A DNA stretch of 64,000 bases from Microbispora hainanensis (GCF_006874475.1 NZ_VIRM01000035.1:25790-89789), one strand, 5' to 3'; positions 25,184 through 35,222 are shown, counted from the first letter of the stretch. Notes: generated from the sequence alone by a model not told the origin. Program-made: numbers and translations.

Positions 25184-25717
25184 TCAGATGTCCCAGTCGA
25201 GGGTGGGAGGCAGGTGGCCTTCGAGGGTGAGCAGCCACCGCTTGGACTCCACGCCCTCGCCGCCGCTGAAGCCGCCGAGCCCGTTGCTCGCGACGACCCG
25301 GTGGCACGGCACGATGATCGGGATCGGGTTGGCGCCCATGATCGAGCCGATGGCCCGCGCCGGGACCCCCGTGCCGCTGCGCGCCGCCAGCTCCCCGTAC
25401 GTCACCACCTCGCCGTACGGGACGGTCGCGAACAGCGTGCCGAGGACCTGCCGCTGCAGCGGCGACATGAGCCGCCAGTCCACCGGCACGCGAAACTCCT
25501 TCAGCTCGCCCCGGAAGTAGGCCGTCAGCTCCTCCCGCGCGGCGGCCGTACGGGCCGGGTCGTCGGCGACGGCCATCCCGAGACGATCGGCGACGTGCTC
25601 CCTGAACCGGGGGCCGTCCTGGAAGTGCGTCGCGACGACCCCGTCTTCGGTGACGGCGGCGACCACGTCGCCCACCTTGGTCGGTACGGCCGCGAACGCC
25701 ACCGTGCTGCTGTCCAT
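25184..25717 (-). CDS. ogt: Methylated-DNA-protein cysteine methyltransferase
   Basis: 177 residues. Suicide repair protein that moves alkyl groups from O6-alkylguanine to its own cysteine. Active-site PCHRV lies in IPIIVPCHRVVASNGLGGF (about 137-155). An Arg finger and helix-turn-helix segment precede it (VTYGELAARSG, VPARAIGSIMGANP). The N-terminal domain is short, without the Ada zinc domain, so ogt type. The start may be ATG 25717 or ATG 25726 (three residues longer). Divergent from the LigB-like gene, with 42 bp between them. Confidence 0.92.
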   Translation of the reverse strand: MDSSTVAFAAVPTKVGDVVAAVTEDGVVATHFQDGPRFREHVADRLGMAVADDPARTAAAREELTAYFRGELKEFRVPVDWRLMSPLQRQVLGTLFATVPYGEVVTYGELAARSGTGVPARAIGSIMGANPIPIIVPCHRVVASNGLGGFSGGEGVESKRWLLTLEGHLPPTLDWDI

Positions 25718-25747
25718 GCGTCCCATTCTGCGCGCGCCCGGGCGGGG

Positions 25748-25759
25748 TAGGGTGATCGG
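25748..25759 (+). promoter_or_regulatory. -10 box of the LigB-like gene (leaderless layout)
   Basis: TAGGGT (25748-25753) ends 6 nt before the GTG at 25760. No Shine-Dalgarno is present. Confidence 0.4.
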
Positions 25760-26467
25760 GTGCTGGTCGCCGCTGCCGTCTGCCCGCATCCTCCGCTGCT
25801 CGTCCCGCAGGTCGCCGGGGCCGCCGCACCCGAACTCGACGATCTTCGCGCGGCCTGCGCCGCGGCGGTCGGCCCGCTTCTGGACGCGCGCGCCGGCGTG
25901 CTGGCCGTGGCCGGCGGCGCGGACGCCACCGCGTCCTTCCCCGGGGACGCCGCGGGGACGCTGCGCCCGTGGGGCCCCGACGTCCGGGTCGGTCCGGGCG
26001 ATGCCGTCCTGCCCCTGTCGCTGACGATCGGCCGCTGGCTGCTGGAGCGGGCGCAGGCGTCGTCCGGAGGCGACCTGCCCGCGCTGCGGTTCGAGGCGGT
26101 CGGATTCGACGCCCCAACGGCCGGATGCGCCGCGCTGGGCCGCCGCCTGGCGGACTCGGCGGAGCGGGTGGCGCTGCTGGTGATGGGCGACGGCTCGGCC
26201 AGGCGCACCGAGAAGGCGCCGGGTTACATCCATCCCGGCGCCGTGCCGTACGACGAGACGATCGCCGGCGCGCTCGCCTCGGGCGACGCCGGCCGCCTGC
26301 TGGGCCTCGACCCCGGCGAGGCGCGGGAGCTGTGGGCGGCGGGCCGCGCGGCCCTCCAGGTCCTCGGCGGCGCGGCGCAGGCGGCGCCCCCGCCCGCCGC
26401 CTCCGAGCTGCTGTATGACGACGCGCCGTACGGCGTGGGCTACTTCGCCGCCCGCTGGGCCTGGTAG
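25760..26467 (+). CDS. Class III extradiol dioxygenase subunit B-like protein
   Basis: 235 residues. Starts [19 protein letters not shown], the metal-site-like start of LigB/MEMO-fold proteins, with PHPP as the candidate ligand region. Later elements are [21 protein letters not shown] and [15 protein letters not shown]. Family members of this short actinobacterial type are found beside miaA/dapF, but no aromatic-degradation genes are near, so the dioxygenase label denotes fold, not proven activity. The 3' end overlaps the convergent ribonuclease Z gene by 28 bp. Confidence 0.8.
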   Translation: MLVAAAVCPHPPLLVPQVAGAAAPELDDLRAACAAAVGPLLDARAGVLAVAGGADATASFPGDAAGTLRPWGPDVRVGPGDAVLPLSLTIGRWLLERAQASSGGDLPALRFEAVGFDAPTAGCAALGRRLADSAERVALLVMGDGSARRTEKAPGYIHPGAVPYDETIAGALASGDAGRLLGLDPGEARELWAAGRAALQVLGGAAQAAPPPAASELLYDDAPYGVGYFAARWAW

Positions 26468-27390
26468 TCCGCCCGCTTCGGCACGGGGACGCGCATGAGG
26501 TCGCGCGCCGTCACGACGTCCCCCGCGTAGGACTCGCGCACCTCGTCGACGAAGCGCGGCTCGTCCGCGGTCGTGTAGCGCTCGGAGAAGTGGGTGAGCA
26601 CCAGCCGCCGCACCCCGCAGGCCGCCGCGATCCGCCCCGCCTGGGCCGCCGTCAGGTGCCCGTACTGCGCGGCCAGCGCGCTCTCGTCCGACAGGAACGT
26701 CGACTCGATCACCAGCAGGTCGACGCCGTCGGCCAGGGCGAACGCGCCGTCGCATATCCGGGTGTCCATCACGAAGGCCGCGCTCTGGCCCGGTTTGGGG
26801 GCGCTGCACTCGTCCAGCGTGACGGTCGTGCCGTCCGGCAGCGTGAGCGAGCCGTGCCGCTGTAGCTCCCCGATCATCGGTCCGCGCACGCCCCGCCTGG
26901 CCAGTTCCCCGGGCAGCATGCGGCGTCCGCCCGGCTCGTCCACGCGATAGCCGTACGACTGGACGGGGTGCGACAGCGGCCGCGCGGTCAGCGTCACCGG
27001 TCCCGCCGGCCACCGGGCCACCTCGCCGGAGACCGGGCGCGGCGCGATCACGTCGGTGTCGGCGAAGGCCGCCGCGTTGCGCAGCCTGCGCCAGTAGCTC
27101 TCGCCGCTCGCGGGGTAGGCCGCCCGCACCTCGTGGGTCACCTTGTCCCTGGCGATCCGCTGGACCACGCCGGGCACCCCCAGGCAGTGGTCGCCGTGGA
27201 AGTGCGTGACGCAGATCCAGGTGATGTCGTGCGCGCTTACCCCGGCGTGCAGCATCTGCCGCTGGGTGCCCTCGCCGGGGTCGAACAGGAACCCCTCGCC
27301 GTCCCAGCGCAGCAGATAACCGTTGTGGTTGCGGTGACGGGTGGGCACCGCGCTGGAGGTGCCGAGGACGACCAGTTCACGAACGGACAC
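26440..27390 (-). CDS. rnz: Ribonuclease Z
   Basis: 316 residues. Metallo-beta-lactamase-fold endonuclease that trims the 3' ends of pre-tRNAs. N-terminal [19 protein letters not shown], the zinc motif THFHGDH (about 62-68), the conserved MDTRICDGA segment and the C-terminal LTHFSERY. Monocistronic, with a 235-bp leader region upstream toward the 27626 gene. The tail overlaps the LigB-like gene. Confidence 0.95.
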   Translation of the reverse strand: MSVRELVVLGTSSAVPTRHRNHNGYLLRWDGEGFLFDPGEGTQRQMLHAGVSAHDITWICVTHFHGDHCLGVPGVVQRIARDKVTHEVRAAYPASGESYWRRLRNAAAFADTDVIAPRPVSGEVARWPAGPVTLTARPLSHPVQSYGYRVDEPGGRRMLPGELARRGVRGPMIGELQRHGSLTLPDGTTVTLDECSAPKPGQSAAFVMDTRICDGAFALADGVDLLVIESTFLSDESALAAQYGHLTAAQAGRIAAACGVRRLVLTHFSERYTTADEPRFVDEVRESYAGDVVTARDLMRVPVPKRADYQAQRAAK

Positions 27391-27625
27391 ACGGCGATGC
27401 TAGGACGTGTCCGGCACCCGCGGTGTTCCGGGCGGAGACATCGGTCGCACGCGGCCTTTTTGGGCGAATTGCCCCGCTCACCAATATTAGGGGCATTCAT
27501 TCGCGACAATGGCCGGCGGCGCATTTGGAGTTCCCGGTAATCGGTGGAACCGCCGCGGGAATTCGTAAGCGGCGGGCAGACTGAGAAATCGGAAACGACT
27601 GGCCGCCGCACGGAAGATCACGACC

Positions 27626-28426
27626 TTGCCGGATTTCTCCCCAACCCCGAGGCACCGCCGCGACGGTCATCCCGTCCTCGCCGTGACGGGCGTCATCGGC
27701 GTGACCGCCGTCGCCGGGCTCGGCGTCGTTCTGGCCGTCCTGTCCGGTCAGGCCCCCGCGCCCCCGCCCGCCCGGCCGGTGGCCGTCGACCTGGGCGCCG
27801 CGGCCACGCCGGCACGTCCGGTGCCGGGATCGCCCGCCGCCGATCCCTTCTTCCCGCCGGAAACCGCCCCGCTCGGCCGTGCGTCCGAGCGGCCGGAAAC
27901 GGAACCGGAACGCGCGACCGAGCATCGCGAGGAGACCGGAGAAGCGGTCACGCGAGACGGCGCGGAGAACAATTCGGGAAACGGCCCGGAAAAGGGACAG
28001 CCGGCGAAAGAACAACCGGTGCGAGAGCAGCGGGCGAGTCGACGCGGCGCACCACCACCCGGTCGAGAGATCGAATCGTCACGGTCGTCCCGGCGCCCCG
28101 CCCCGACGGCGGGCCCCTCCTCGTCGTCCCGCGGCGGCGGAGGCGACTCCACCGACGGCCGGCCCGGGACCGGGGAGGTCCGGCGGCCGCGCCCCGCCCG
28201 CATGGCTCCGCAGGACGCCCGGCAGCAGAGTGCACGCGGCTCCGCGAGCGACGCCCCGGCGGCCGAGACCACGAAAGCCGAGACCACCGCGTCCAAGAGC
28301 GCCGCGTCCAAGGACACGGACCCGTCCGGCGCGGCGAGCACCCGGGTCGAGGACCCCTGCCTGCAGTTCGACGACGAGCTGCGGCGCGCCTACTGCTACG
28401 AGGTCCTGCGCGCCCTCGGCCAGTGA
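27626..28426 (+). CDS. Membrane-anchored, mostly disordered secreted protein
   Basis: 266 residues from a TTG at 27626. One N-terminal hydrophobic segment (VLAVTGVIGVTAVAGLGVVLAVL, about 17-39) is followed by about 195 residues of Pro/Ala/Glu/Arg/Ser low complexity. A short ordered-looking tail follows, VEDPCLQFDDELRRAYCYEVLRALGQ, whose two cysteines could form a disulfide. The likely topology is cytoplasm-in with an extended extracellular stalk. No known family. The start is uncertain because a clear ribosome site is lacking. Convergent with miaB. Confidence 0.55.
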   Translation: MPDFSPTPRHRRDGHPVLAVTGVIGVTAVAGLGVVLAVLSGQAPAPPPARPVAVDLGAAATPARPVPGSPAADPFFPPETAPLGRASERPETEPERATEHREETGEAVTRDGAENNSGNGPEKGQPAKEQPVREQRASRRGAPPPGREIESSRSSRRPAPTAGPSSSSRGGGGDSTDGRPGTGEVRRPRPARMAPQDARQQSARGSASDAPAAETTKAETTASKSAASKDTDPSGAASTRVEDPCLQFDDELRRAYCYEVLRALGQ

Positions 28427-28497
28427 ACGCCAGCGCCCCGCCCGATGACCCGCTCAGCGGTGCGGCCGGTGACCCGGCCGTCGCCGGGCCTGGGGCG

Positions 28498-30018
28498 TCA
28501 GACGGCCGAGCAGGCGGACGGCTCGGCGGGCAGCGGAGCGGGACGCCCGATGGTGGGCATCCCCAGGTTGACCGCGCTGCCCCGCTGCGGGGCGGCCTGC
28601 CGGGTCTCCCAGGCGTCGCCCGCGCGGGTCCGCCGTACGGACAGGACCTTGTCGGCCACCAGGTGGTGCGGCGCGGCGTAGGTCACCTCCACCGTGACCA
28701 TGTCGCCGGGGCGCGCGTCGGCGGCGGCCTCGCCGGCGAGGTGGACGAGGCGGTTGTCGGCCGCGCGGCCGGACAGGCGACGGGTTGCGTCGTCCTTGCG
28801 GCCCTCGCCCTCGGCGACCAGCACTTCCAGGGTGCGGCCGACCTGCTTCTTGTTCTCCTCCCAGGAGATCTCCTCCTGGAGGGCGACCAGGCGCTCGTAG
28901 CGCTCCTGGACCACGGCCTTGGGCACCTGGTCCTCCATGGTCGCGGCGGGGGTGCCGGGCCGGATGGAGTATTGGAACGTGAACGCGTTGGCGAAGCGCG
29001 ACTGCCGTACGACGTCGAGGGTCTGCTGGAAGTCCTCCTCGGTCTCGCCGGGGAAGCCCACGATGATGTCGGTCGAGATCGCGGCGTCCGGCATCGCGGC
29101 CCGGACCCGCTCGATGATCCCAAGGTAGCGCTCGGACCGGTATGACCGGCGCATGGCCTTGAGGATGCGGTCGGAGCCGGACTGCAGCGGCATGTGCAGC
29201 TGGTGCATCACGTTCGGCGTCTCGGCCATGGCGGCGATCACGTCGTCGGTGAAGGCGGCCGGGTGGGGCGAGGTGAAGCGGACCCGCTCCAGGCCCTCGA
29301 TGTCGCCGCAGGCCCGCAGCAGCTTGCCGAACGCCAGCCGGTCGCCGAACTCCACGCCGTAGGTGTTGACGTTCTGGCCCAGCAGCGTGATCTCCAGGAC
29401 GCCCTGGTCGACGAGTGTGCGCACCTCGTTGAGGATGTCGCCGGGACGGCGGTCCTTCTCCTTGCCCCGCAGCGACGGCACGATGCAGAACGTGCAGGTG
29501 TTGTTGCACCCGACCGAGATCGCCACCCAGGCCGCGTAGGCCGACTCGCGGCGGCTCGGCAGCGTGGAGGGGAAGGTCTCCAGGGACTCCTTGATCTCGA
29601 CCTGGGCCTCTTCGGCGATCCGGGCCCGCTCCAGCAGGACCGGCAGCGAGCCGATGTTGTGGGTGCCGAAGACCACGTCCACCCAGGGGGCCCGGCGGAC
29701 GATCTCGCCCTGGTCCTTCTGCGCGAGGCACCCGCCGACCGCGATCTGCATGCCCTTGCGGGCCATCTTGATCGGTCTCAGGTGGCCCAGGTTGCCGTAG
29801 AGCCGGTTGTCGGCGTTCTCGCGTACGGCACAGGTGTTGAACACGACGACGTCCGGCGTGTCTCCTTCGGCCGCGCGGACGTATCCGGCGTCCTCCAGCA
29901 GCCCGGACAGCCGCTCCGAGTCGTGCACGTTCATCTGGCAGCCGTAGGTCCGCACCTCGTAGGTCCGGGCCTCGCCTTCGGCGCCCTGGGTCGTCGCAGT
30001 CTGTGTGGTCGCAGTCAT
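28498..30018 (-). CDS. miaB: tRNA-2-methylthio-N6-dimethylallyladenosine synthase
   Basis: About 506 residues. Radical-SAM methylthiotransferase acting on the MiaA product at A37. N-terminal UPF0004 domain with cluster cysteines in [21 protein letters not shown] and GGCLAQKD. The radical-SAM CxxxCxxC occurs as GCNNTCTFC, and the C-terminal TRAM domain ends near residue 470. A Pro-rich tail follows ([19 protein letters not shown]). ATG 30018 is chosen because the conserved body begins about 15 residues later and a TACCCT box lies 9 nt upstream; frames to 30324 read through non-conserved sequence. Confidence 0.95.
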   Translation of the reverse strand: MTATTQTATTQGAEGEARTYEVRTYGCQMNVHDSERLSGLLEDAGYVRAAEGDTPDVVVFNTCAVRENADNRLYGNLGHLRPIKMARKGMQIAVGGCLAQKDQGEIVRRAPWVDVVFGTHNIGSLPVLLERARIAEEAQVEIKESLETFPSTLPSRRESAYAAWVAISVGCNNTCTFCIVPSLRGKEKDRRPGDILNEVRTLVDQGVLEITLLGQNVNTYGVEFGDRLAFGKLLRACGDIEGLERVRFTSPHPAAFTDDVIAAMAETPNVMHQLHMPLQSGSDRILKAMRRSYRSERYLGIIERVRAAMPDAAISTDIIVGFPGETEEDFQQTLDVVRQSRFANAFTFQYSIRPGTPAATMEDQVPKAVVQERYERLVALQEEISWEENKKQVGRTLEVLVAEGEGRKDDATRRLSGRAADNRLVHLAGEAAADARPGDMVTVEVTYAAPHHLVADKVLSVRRTRAGDAWETRQAAPQRGSAVNLGMPTIGRPAPLPAEPSACSAV

Positions 30019-30244
30019 CGCACTACAAGGGTAGGCGCTTCCCCGCCCCCGCCCGTACCGGAACGTCGCACACCCGGCCGCGACCGGGCGGCGATGGCGG
30101 ACGGTTGCGTGACACGCCTCCGGAATGCCGGACGCGGACCGGATCGTGGAGGCGGGGCCGCTGTCATGACCCGGGCTCGCATCCGGCATTACCCAGGCTT
30201 GTGAAAACAGAAAGTTTCGTTTTATTGAGTCGTTCATGTCTATG

Positions 30245-30266
30245 TGGTGCCCTTGTGAGGGCACCA
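30245..30266 (+). promoter_or_regulatory. Dyad upstream of the histidine kinase
   Basis: A perfect 9-bp inverted repeat (TGGTGCCCT with AGGGCACCA) and 4-nt loop, 32 bp before the proposed ATG 30299. It could be a leader hairpin or an operator. A longer in-frame start at 30236 would make it coding. Confidence 0.5.
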
Positions 30267-30298
30267 GACCAACGCTCCCCACCGATTGGCCCGAAACG

Positions 30299-31714
30299 AT
30301 GTCGAACTGGAACCGATCATCCATTCTCGTCCGGAGGACGGTCGGTTACTCCATCGTCGCGGCGCTGGTCTGCACCGGGGTCAGCCTGCTCTTCCTCTTC
30401 GTCGTGGGCAGCAGGGACGCCGACGCGGCACGGGCCCGGGTCACCGGGGCGTGGGATCGAACGGTGCCCTTGATCAGGGAGGGATACCTCCCCTCCATGC
30501 TGCCGGCGGGCCAGGACATCGCGCTCCAGGTCCTGGACACGCAGGGACAGGTCGTCGCGTCCACGCCGCAACTCGCGCACAAGCCGCCAATGGCCACCTT
30601 CCACGCGCCCAGCGCGAGCGTGCACGCCGAACGGGTGCTGTGCCCTCCGGCCGGGCTGAAGGGCTGCATGACCGTCTTCTCGTACAAGGTCTATCAGCCG
30701 GACGGGCCGTGGCTCCTTTACGTGGCGGCGCCCACGGTCCCCTGGTTCGGGAACATGGCGGCGCTGTCCTTCGCGATCGGCATGTCCCTGGTCGCGACCG
30801 CGATGACGGCCGCCGGGACCTTCCATGTGGTCAAAAGGGACATGACCGCGGTGGACGCCATCCGCAGGGAGCTGGCGGAGATCACTGCCACCCATCTGCA
30901 CCGCCGGGTCCCCGTGGGGTGCGACAACCAGGAAGAGATCAAGCTTCTGGCCGGAACGGTGAACGACACCCTCGACCGGCTCGAAGGCGCGTACAAGCAA
31001 CTGCGGCAGTTCACCTCGGACGCCTCGCACGACCTGCGCAACCCCCTCACCGCCATGCGGACGCAGCTCGAAGAGGCCCTCATGCATCCGCACGACACCG
31101 ACTGGCCGAGGACGGCCGGGGCGGTGCTCACCGGTGTGGACCGGCTCCAGGCGATCGTGACCGACCTGCTGACCCTGGCCAGGCTGGACGCCCGCGCCCC
31201 CCTCGACCTCAGTGCGACCGACCTCGGCCGCCTGGTCGGCGAGGAGCTCGACCGCCACGCCTACCGGATGGAGATCGTGCGGGATCTCCGGCTGAACGTG
31301 TTCGTCGACTGCGACCCGCTGCGGATCACCCGCCTCCTGGTGAACCTGCTCGACAACGCCGAACGGCACGCCACCTCACGGATCACCGTCATCGTGCGGG
31401 CCGACGGGCCGACGGCGACGATGGAGGTCATCGACGACGGCGCCGGGATCGCTCCGGAACACCGGGAACGGGTCTTCGACCGCTTCACCCGGCTGGACGC
31501 CTCACGCGACCGGGACTCCGGGGGGACCGGGCTGGGGCTGGCGATCGCACGGGAGATCGCGGAAGCACACCACGGCACGCTGACCATCCAGGACAGCGAA
31601 AGGGGAGCGCGGTTCGTCCTGCGCCTCCCCGTCCGCGAAGCGCCGCAGACCTCCGGCCGCAGCACGCACGGCGCCGGTCATGCCGGCCTTTTCAGTTTTC
31701 CGGTCATTCGCTGA
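30299..31714 (+). CDS. Orphan sensor histidine kinase
   Basis: 471 residues. First membrane segment about 15-38, an extracytoplasmic sensor of about 110 residues with two cysteines ([10 protein letters not shown]), second membrane segment about 150-180, then a HAMP linker. HisKA has the phospho-acceptor His244 in [11 protein letters not shown]. HATPase shows the N box [10 protein letters not shown], the G1 box [10 protein letters not shown] and the G2 box [10 protein letters not shown]. All catalytic boxes are intact. It resembles OmpR-class partner kinases, yet no response regulator gene adjoins it. The gene ends inside a 20-bp tandem repeat, so the C-terminal tail (PVIR) is part of the repeated unit. 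Confidence 0.92.
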   Translation: MSNWNRSSILVRRTVGYSIVAALVCTGVSLLFLFVVGSRDADAARARVTGAWDRTVPLIREGYLPSMLPAGQDIALQVLDTQGQVVASTPQLAHKPPMATFHAPSASVHAERVLCPPAGLKGCMTVFSYKVYQPDGPWLLYVAAPTVPWFGNMAALSFAIGMSLVATAMTAAGTFHVVKRDMTAVDAIRRELAEITATHLHRRVPVGCDNQEEIKLLAGTVNDTLDRLEGAYKQLRQFTSDASHDLRNPLTAMRTQLEEALMHPHDTDWPRTAGAVLTGVDRLQAIVTDLLTLARLDARAPLDLSATDLGRLVGEELDRHAYRMEIVRDLRLNVFVDCDPLRITRLLVNLLDNAERHATSRITVIVRADGPTATMEVIDDGAGIAPEHRERVFDRFTRLDASRDRDSGGTGLGLAIAREIAEAHHGTLTIQDSERGARFVLRLPVREAPQTSGRSTHGAGHAGLFSFPVIR

Positions 31715-31795
31715 GTTCCCGGCCATCCGACTGAGTTCCCGGCCATCCGACTGAGCTCCCGGCCATCCGACTGAGTTCCCGGTCATCCGATGAGC
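31700..31795. repeat. 20-bp tandem repeat, about five copies, spanning the kinase stop codon
   Basis: Copy 0 (31700-31718) is coding and includes the stop TGA (31712-31714). Copies follow at 31719, 31739, 31759 and 31779, the last partial. Every copy has a TGAG after CCGGnCATnCG(A)(C). Units differ at 1-3 bases. Confidence 0.95.
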
Positions 31796-31925
31796 CGCTC
31801 CCGGTCCCGATGAGCCCCGTTCCGCCGCCGGCGCCGTGCGGACAAACCAGGACTGATGTCCTGAGCTGCCGGGATGTGATCTATTCGGTACCGCTCCGTT
31901 AGTGACGTGGCGAGGTTGACCCCCC

Positions 31926-31938
31926 TACGGTTTTGACC
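31926..31938 (+). promoter_or_regulatory. -10 box of gluA (leaderless layout)
   Basis: TACGGT (31926-31931) ends 7 nt before ATG 31939. No Shine-Dalgarno precedes the ATG. Confidence 0.45.
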
Positions 31939-32694
31939 ATGACGGAGATCAGTGGTTCCGACCCGCTTGTCAGGCTGGAGGGAGTCAACAAGCATTTCGG
32001 TCCCCTGCATGTGCTCAGGGACATCGACCTGAGCGTGGGCCGGGGCGAGGTGGTCGTCGTCATCGGCCCGTCCGGCAGCGGCAAGTCCACGCTGTGCCGG
32101 GTGATCAACCGGCTGGAGACGATCGACACCGGGACCATCGTCTTCGACGGGCGGGAACTGCCCGCGGAGGGCCGGGCCCTGGCCCGCCTGCGGTCCGAGG
32201 TCGGGATGGTGTTCCAGTCCTTCAACCTCTTCTCGCACAAGACGATCCTGGAGAACGTCACGCTCGGCCCAACCAGGGTGCGCAAGGTCGCCCGGCAGCA
32301 GGCCGAGCAGCGGGGCATGGAACTGCTCGAACGGGTCGGCATCGCCACGCAGGCGAGCAAGTATCCCGCCCAGCTTTCCGGCGGCCAGCAGCAGCGCGCG
32401 GCCATCGCCCGCGCGCTGGCGATGGACCCCAAGATGATCCTTTTCGACGAGCCCACTTCGGCCCTCGACCCCGAGATGGTCCAGGAGGTGCTCGACGTGA
32501 TGACCGGCCTGGCCAAGGACGGCATGACGATGATGGTCGTGACCCACGAGATGGGTTTCGCCCGCCGGGCCGCCAATCGGATCGTGTTCATGGCCGACGG
32601 CCAGATCGTCGAGGAGGGGTCGCCCTCGGAGTTCTTCACCCAGCCGAGCACCGAGCGCGCCCGCGACTTCCTCTCCAAGATCCTCACTCATTAG
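31939..32694 (+). CDS. gluA: Glutamate-type amino acid ABC ATPase
   Basis: 251 residues. Polar amino acid importer ATPase of the GlnQ/GluA type: Walker A GPSGSGKST, Q-loop MVFQSFNLFSH, signature LSGGQQQR, Walker B ILFDEPTSALDPEM and H-loop VTHEMGFA. First gene of a four-gene operon (ATPase, binding protein, two permeases) in the order of gluABCD of Corynebacterium and Streptomyces. From memory, S. coelicolor also carries this operon between recX and miaB, as here. Glutamate specificity is inferred from operon order and family, not from binding residues. Confidence 0.92.
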   Translation: MTEISGSDPLVRLEGVNKHFGPLHVLRDIDLSVGRGEVVVVIGPSGSGKSTLCRVINRLETIDTGTIVFDGRELPAEGRALARLRSEVGMVFQSFNLFSHKTILENVTLGPTRVRKVARQQAEQRGMELLERVGIATQASKYPAQLSGGQQQRAAIARALAMDPKMILFDEPTSALDPEMVQEVLDVMTGLAKDGMTMMVVTHEMGFARRAANRIVFMADGQIVEEGSPSEFFTQPSTERARDFLSKILTH

Positions 32695-32739
32695 ATCCCA
32701 GCTCACGACAAGCTCCACAAGAAGCGAAAGGTGACGCGG

Positions 32740-33573
32740 ATGCGATTCGGAGCCGGCCTGCTCGCGCTGGCCGCCCTGGCCACCGGCCTGACTGCCTGCG
32801 GCAACTCCGGTGCGGACTCGATCGTCGACAAGGCCAAGAACGACAAGAAGCTCGTGGTCGGCGTCAAGATCGACCAGCCGGGCTGGGGGCTGAAGAAGCC
32901 CGACGGCAGCTACGGCGGATTCGACGTCGAGGTGGCGAGGTACGTCGCCAAGGAACTCGGCGTGCCGGAGAGCGGAATCACGTTCAAGGAGGCCCAGTCG
33001 GCCAACCGCGAGCCGTTCATCCAGCAGGGCCAGGTGGACATGGTCGTCGCGACCTACTCCATCACCGACGAGCGCAAGCAGAAGATCTCCTTCGCCGGGC
33101 CCTACCTGGTCACCGGACAGGACATCCTCGTCCGCGCCGACGACACCTCGATCACCGGGGTCGACTCCCTCAAGGACAAGAAGGTCTGCGGCGCCCAGGG
33201 CTCGTCGTCGCCGAAGCGGCTCGCCGACAAGTTCGGGCCGGAGTGGGAGTCCAAGAACCTCACCCAGCAGCAGGGATACGGCGCCTGCCTGCCGCTGCTG
33301 GAGAACAACCAGGTCGACGCCATCTCCACGGACGCGACGATCCTCGCCGGGTTCGCCGCCCAGTTCCCCGGCAAGTTCAAGCTGATCGGCCAGCCGTTCA
33401 GCGAGGAGCGGTACGGCATCGGCATCAAGAAGGACGACAAGGCCGGCCGTGACGCGATCAACAACGCCATCGAGAAGTTCTTCAACGACGGCAGCTGGCG
33501 CAAGGCCCTCGACACCAACCTCGGCGAGTTCGGCAAGTACTTCACCACGCCGCCGTCCGTCGACCGCTACTAG
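32740..33573 (+). CDS. gluB: Glutamate-type ABC substrate-binding lipoprotein
   Basis: 277 residues. Lipoprotein signal with lipobox LTAC, then a polar amino acid binding fold: LVVGVKIDQPGWGLKKPDGSYGGFDVEVARYVAKELG, the MVVATYSITDERKQKISFAGPYL hinge segment that contacts ligand, and GSSSPKRL in lobe 2. The Arg in TDERKQ and the acidic patch after the second hinge are usual for glutamate/glutamine binders. ATG 32740 has AAGGTG about 6 nt upstream; a GTG at 32731 is also in frame. 45 bp downstream of gluA. Confidence 0.92.
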   Translation: MRFGAGLLALAALATGLTACGNSGADSIVDKAKNDKKLVVGVKIDQPGWGLKKPDGSYGGFDVEVARYVAKELGVPESGITFKEAQSANREPFIQQGQVDMVVATYSITDERKQKISFAGPYLVTGQDILVRADDTSITGVDSLKDKKVCGAQGSSSPKRLADKFGPEWESKNLTQQQGYGACLPLLENNQVDAISTDATILAGFAAQFPGKFKLIGQPFSEERYGIGIKKDDKAGRDAINNAIEKFFNDGSWRKALDTNLGEFGKYFTTPPSVDRY

Positions 33574-33608
33574 GACGGCGCGAAAGCGGCACTGAGAGGA
33601 GGCCGGCG

Positions 33609-34280
33609 GTGGAGGCCGTCGTCGACGAGCTTCCCGTCATCCTCGGCGCGTTCTGGCTGACGGTGAAGCTCACGGTGGTCAGCGGGGTGATCTCGCTGGT
33701 CTGGGGGATCGTGCTGGCGGCCATGCGCGTCAGTCCGCTGCCGGTGCTGCGGGCGGCGGGCGCGGTGTACGTCAACGTGCTGCGCAACACGCCCCTCACG
33801 CTCATCATCGTGTTCTGCGGCCTCGGCCTGGGCACGGTGATGAGCGTCCAGTTCTCCCGGGACGACCTGTCGCTCAACAGCTTCTGGCTGTCGATCATCG
33901 GGTTGTCCGCCTACACCTCCGCCTTCGTGTGCGAGGTCGTGAGATCCGGGATCAACACCGTGCCGCTCGGGCAGGCGGAGGCGGCCCGGGCGATCGGGCT
34001 GACCTTCCTGCAGACGCTCCGCCTGGTGATCCTCCCCCAGGCGGTGCGCACGGTCATCGCGCCGCTCGGCAGCCTGCTGAACGCGCTGGTCAAGAACACG
34101 ACGGTCGCGGCCGCGATCGGCGTCATGGAGGCGGCGCTGCGGATGAAGAACCTGTTCGACGCCCACGGAGACGCGATCATTCCCATCTTCCTCGGCTTCG
34201 CCGCCGGGTTCGTCGTGCTGACCCTCCCCTTGAACCTGCTGTCCGGCCGGCTGGCCCGGCGCCTGGCGGTGGTCCGATGA
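33609..34280 (+). CDS. gluC: Glutamate-type ABC permease, subunit 1
   Basis: 223 residues with about five membrane segments, typical of HisM/GlnP permeases. The permease coupling motif is QAEAARAIGLTFLQTLRLVILPQAV (about 120-145). Early conserved YVNVLRNTPLTLIIVF matches the family's R-N-TPL element. GTG start after GAGGAGG. The stop overlaps the gluD start by 4 nt (ATGA), so the permease pair is translated as a unit. Confidence 0.92.
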   Translation: MEAVVDELPVILGAFWLTVKLTVVSGVISLVWGIVLAAMRVSPLPVLRAAGAVYVNVLRNTPLTLIIVFCGLGLGTVMSVQFSRDDLSLNSFWLSIIGLSAYTSAFVCEVVRSGINTVPLGQAEAARAIGLTFLQTLRLVILPQAVRTVIAPLGSLLNALVKNTTVAAAIGVMEAALRMKNLFDAHGDAIIPIFLGFAAGFVVLTLPLNLLSGRLARRLAVVR

Positions 34281-35155
34281 CCGAGCGCGGCGCCACCGTC
34301 CTCTACGACCTCCCGGGCCCGCGCGCCCGCCTGCGCAACAACGTGCTGACCCTCGTGTTCGGCGTCGTACTGCTGCTGGTGGCGTACTTCGTCTGGACGA
34401 AGTTCGACGAGAAGGGCCAGTGGGACGGCAAGCTGTGGGAGCCGTTCCTGCGGGGCGAGACCTGGACAGAGCTGATCCTGCCCGGGCTGCTCAACACGCT
34501 GATCGCCGCCGCGCTCGCCGCGGTGCTCGCGCTGCTGTTCGGGGCCGTGTTCGGCATCGCCCGCCTGTCGGACCACCGCTGGGTGCGGATCCCGGCCGGG
34601 GTCGTCGTCGAGGCGTTCCGCGCGGTCCCGGTGCTCATGCTGATCTTCTTCGCCCAGTACGGCGGAAGCCTGGCCGGGCTGGTCGTGACCGAGTTCGCTG
34701 CCGTGGTCTTCGGTCTCACGGTCTACAACGGATCGGTCCTGGCCGAGATCGTGCGCGCCGGCATCCTCGCCGTGCCGCGCGGCCAGGCCGAGGCGGGATC
34801 CGCGATCGGCCTGCGCAAGAACCAGGTGATGCGGCTGATCCTCCTGCCGCAGGCGGTGACCGCGATGATGCCCGCGATCATCAGCCAGCTCGTGGTGCTG
34901 CTCAAGGACACCGCGCTCGGGTTCGTCGTGGCGTACGCCGACCTGCTGAACGCGGGCGCCCGCGTGGTGCCGGCCAACTACGCCAACCTGATCCCCTCGG
35001 TCATCGTGATCGCGACGGTCTACATCGTGATCAACCTGGCGCTGGGCTACCTCGCCACCTGGCTGGAACGGCGCAGCAGGCGCAGCCGCAAGGTCACGGC
35101 CGATCCGGCCGCCGCCGAGGCGGCCGCGGGCGGCGAGGTCGCGCTGATGCGCTGA
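34277..35155 (+). CDS. gluD: Glutamate-type ABC permease, subunit 2
   Basis: 292 residues. A longer N terminus (residues 1-75: a membrane segment plus an external loop DEKGQWDGKLWEPFLRGETW) is followed by the standard permease core. FRAVPVLMLIFF and the coupling motif QAEAGSAIGLRKNQVMRLILLPQAV are intact. An Arg/Ala-rich cytoplasmic tail follows (RRSRRSRKVTADPAAAEAAAGGE). Pairs with GluC to form the channel. Start chosen at the ATGA overlap; the frame continues open upstream inside gluC. Confidence 0.92.
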   Translation: MTERGATVLYDLPGPRARLRNNVLTLVFGVVLLLVAYFVWTKFDEKGQWDGKLWEPFLRGETWTELILPGLLNTLIAAALAAVLALLFGAVFGIARLSDHRWVRIPAGVVVEAFRAVPVLMLIFFAQYGGSLAGLVVTEFAAVVFGLTVYNGSVLAEIVRAGILAVPRGQAEAGSAIGLRKNQVMRLILLPQAVTAMMPAIISQLVVLLKDTALGFVVAYADLLNAGARVVPANYANLIPSVIVIATVYIVINLALGYLATWLERRSRRSRKVTADPAAAEAAAGGEVALMR

Positions 35156-35222
35156 CCTGCCGAGCTACGGGGTAAAGGGAGCTTTGCCGTGTCGCTGCTG
35201 GCGAGGGGACGGGCGCGACCTC

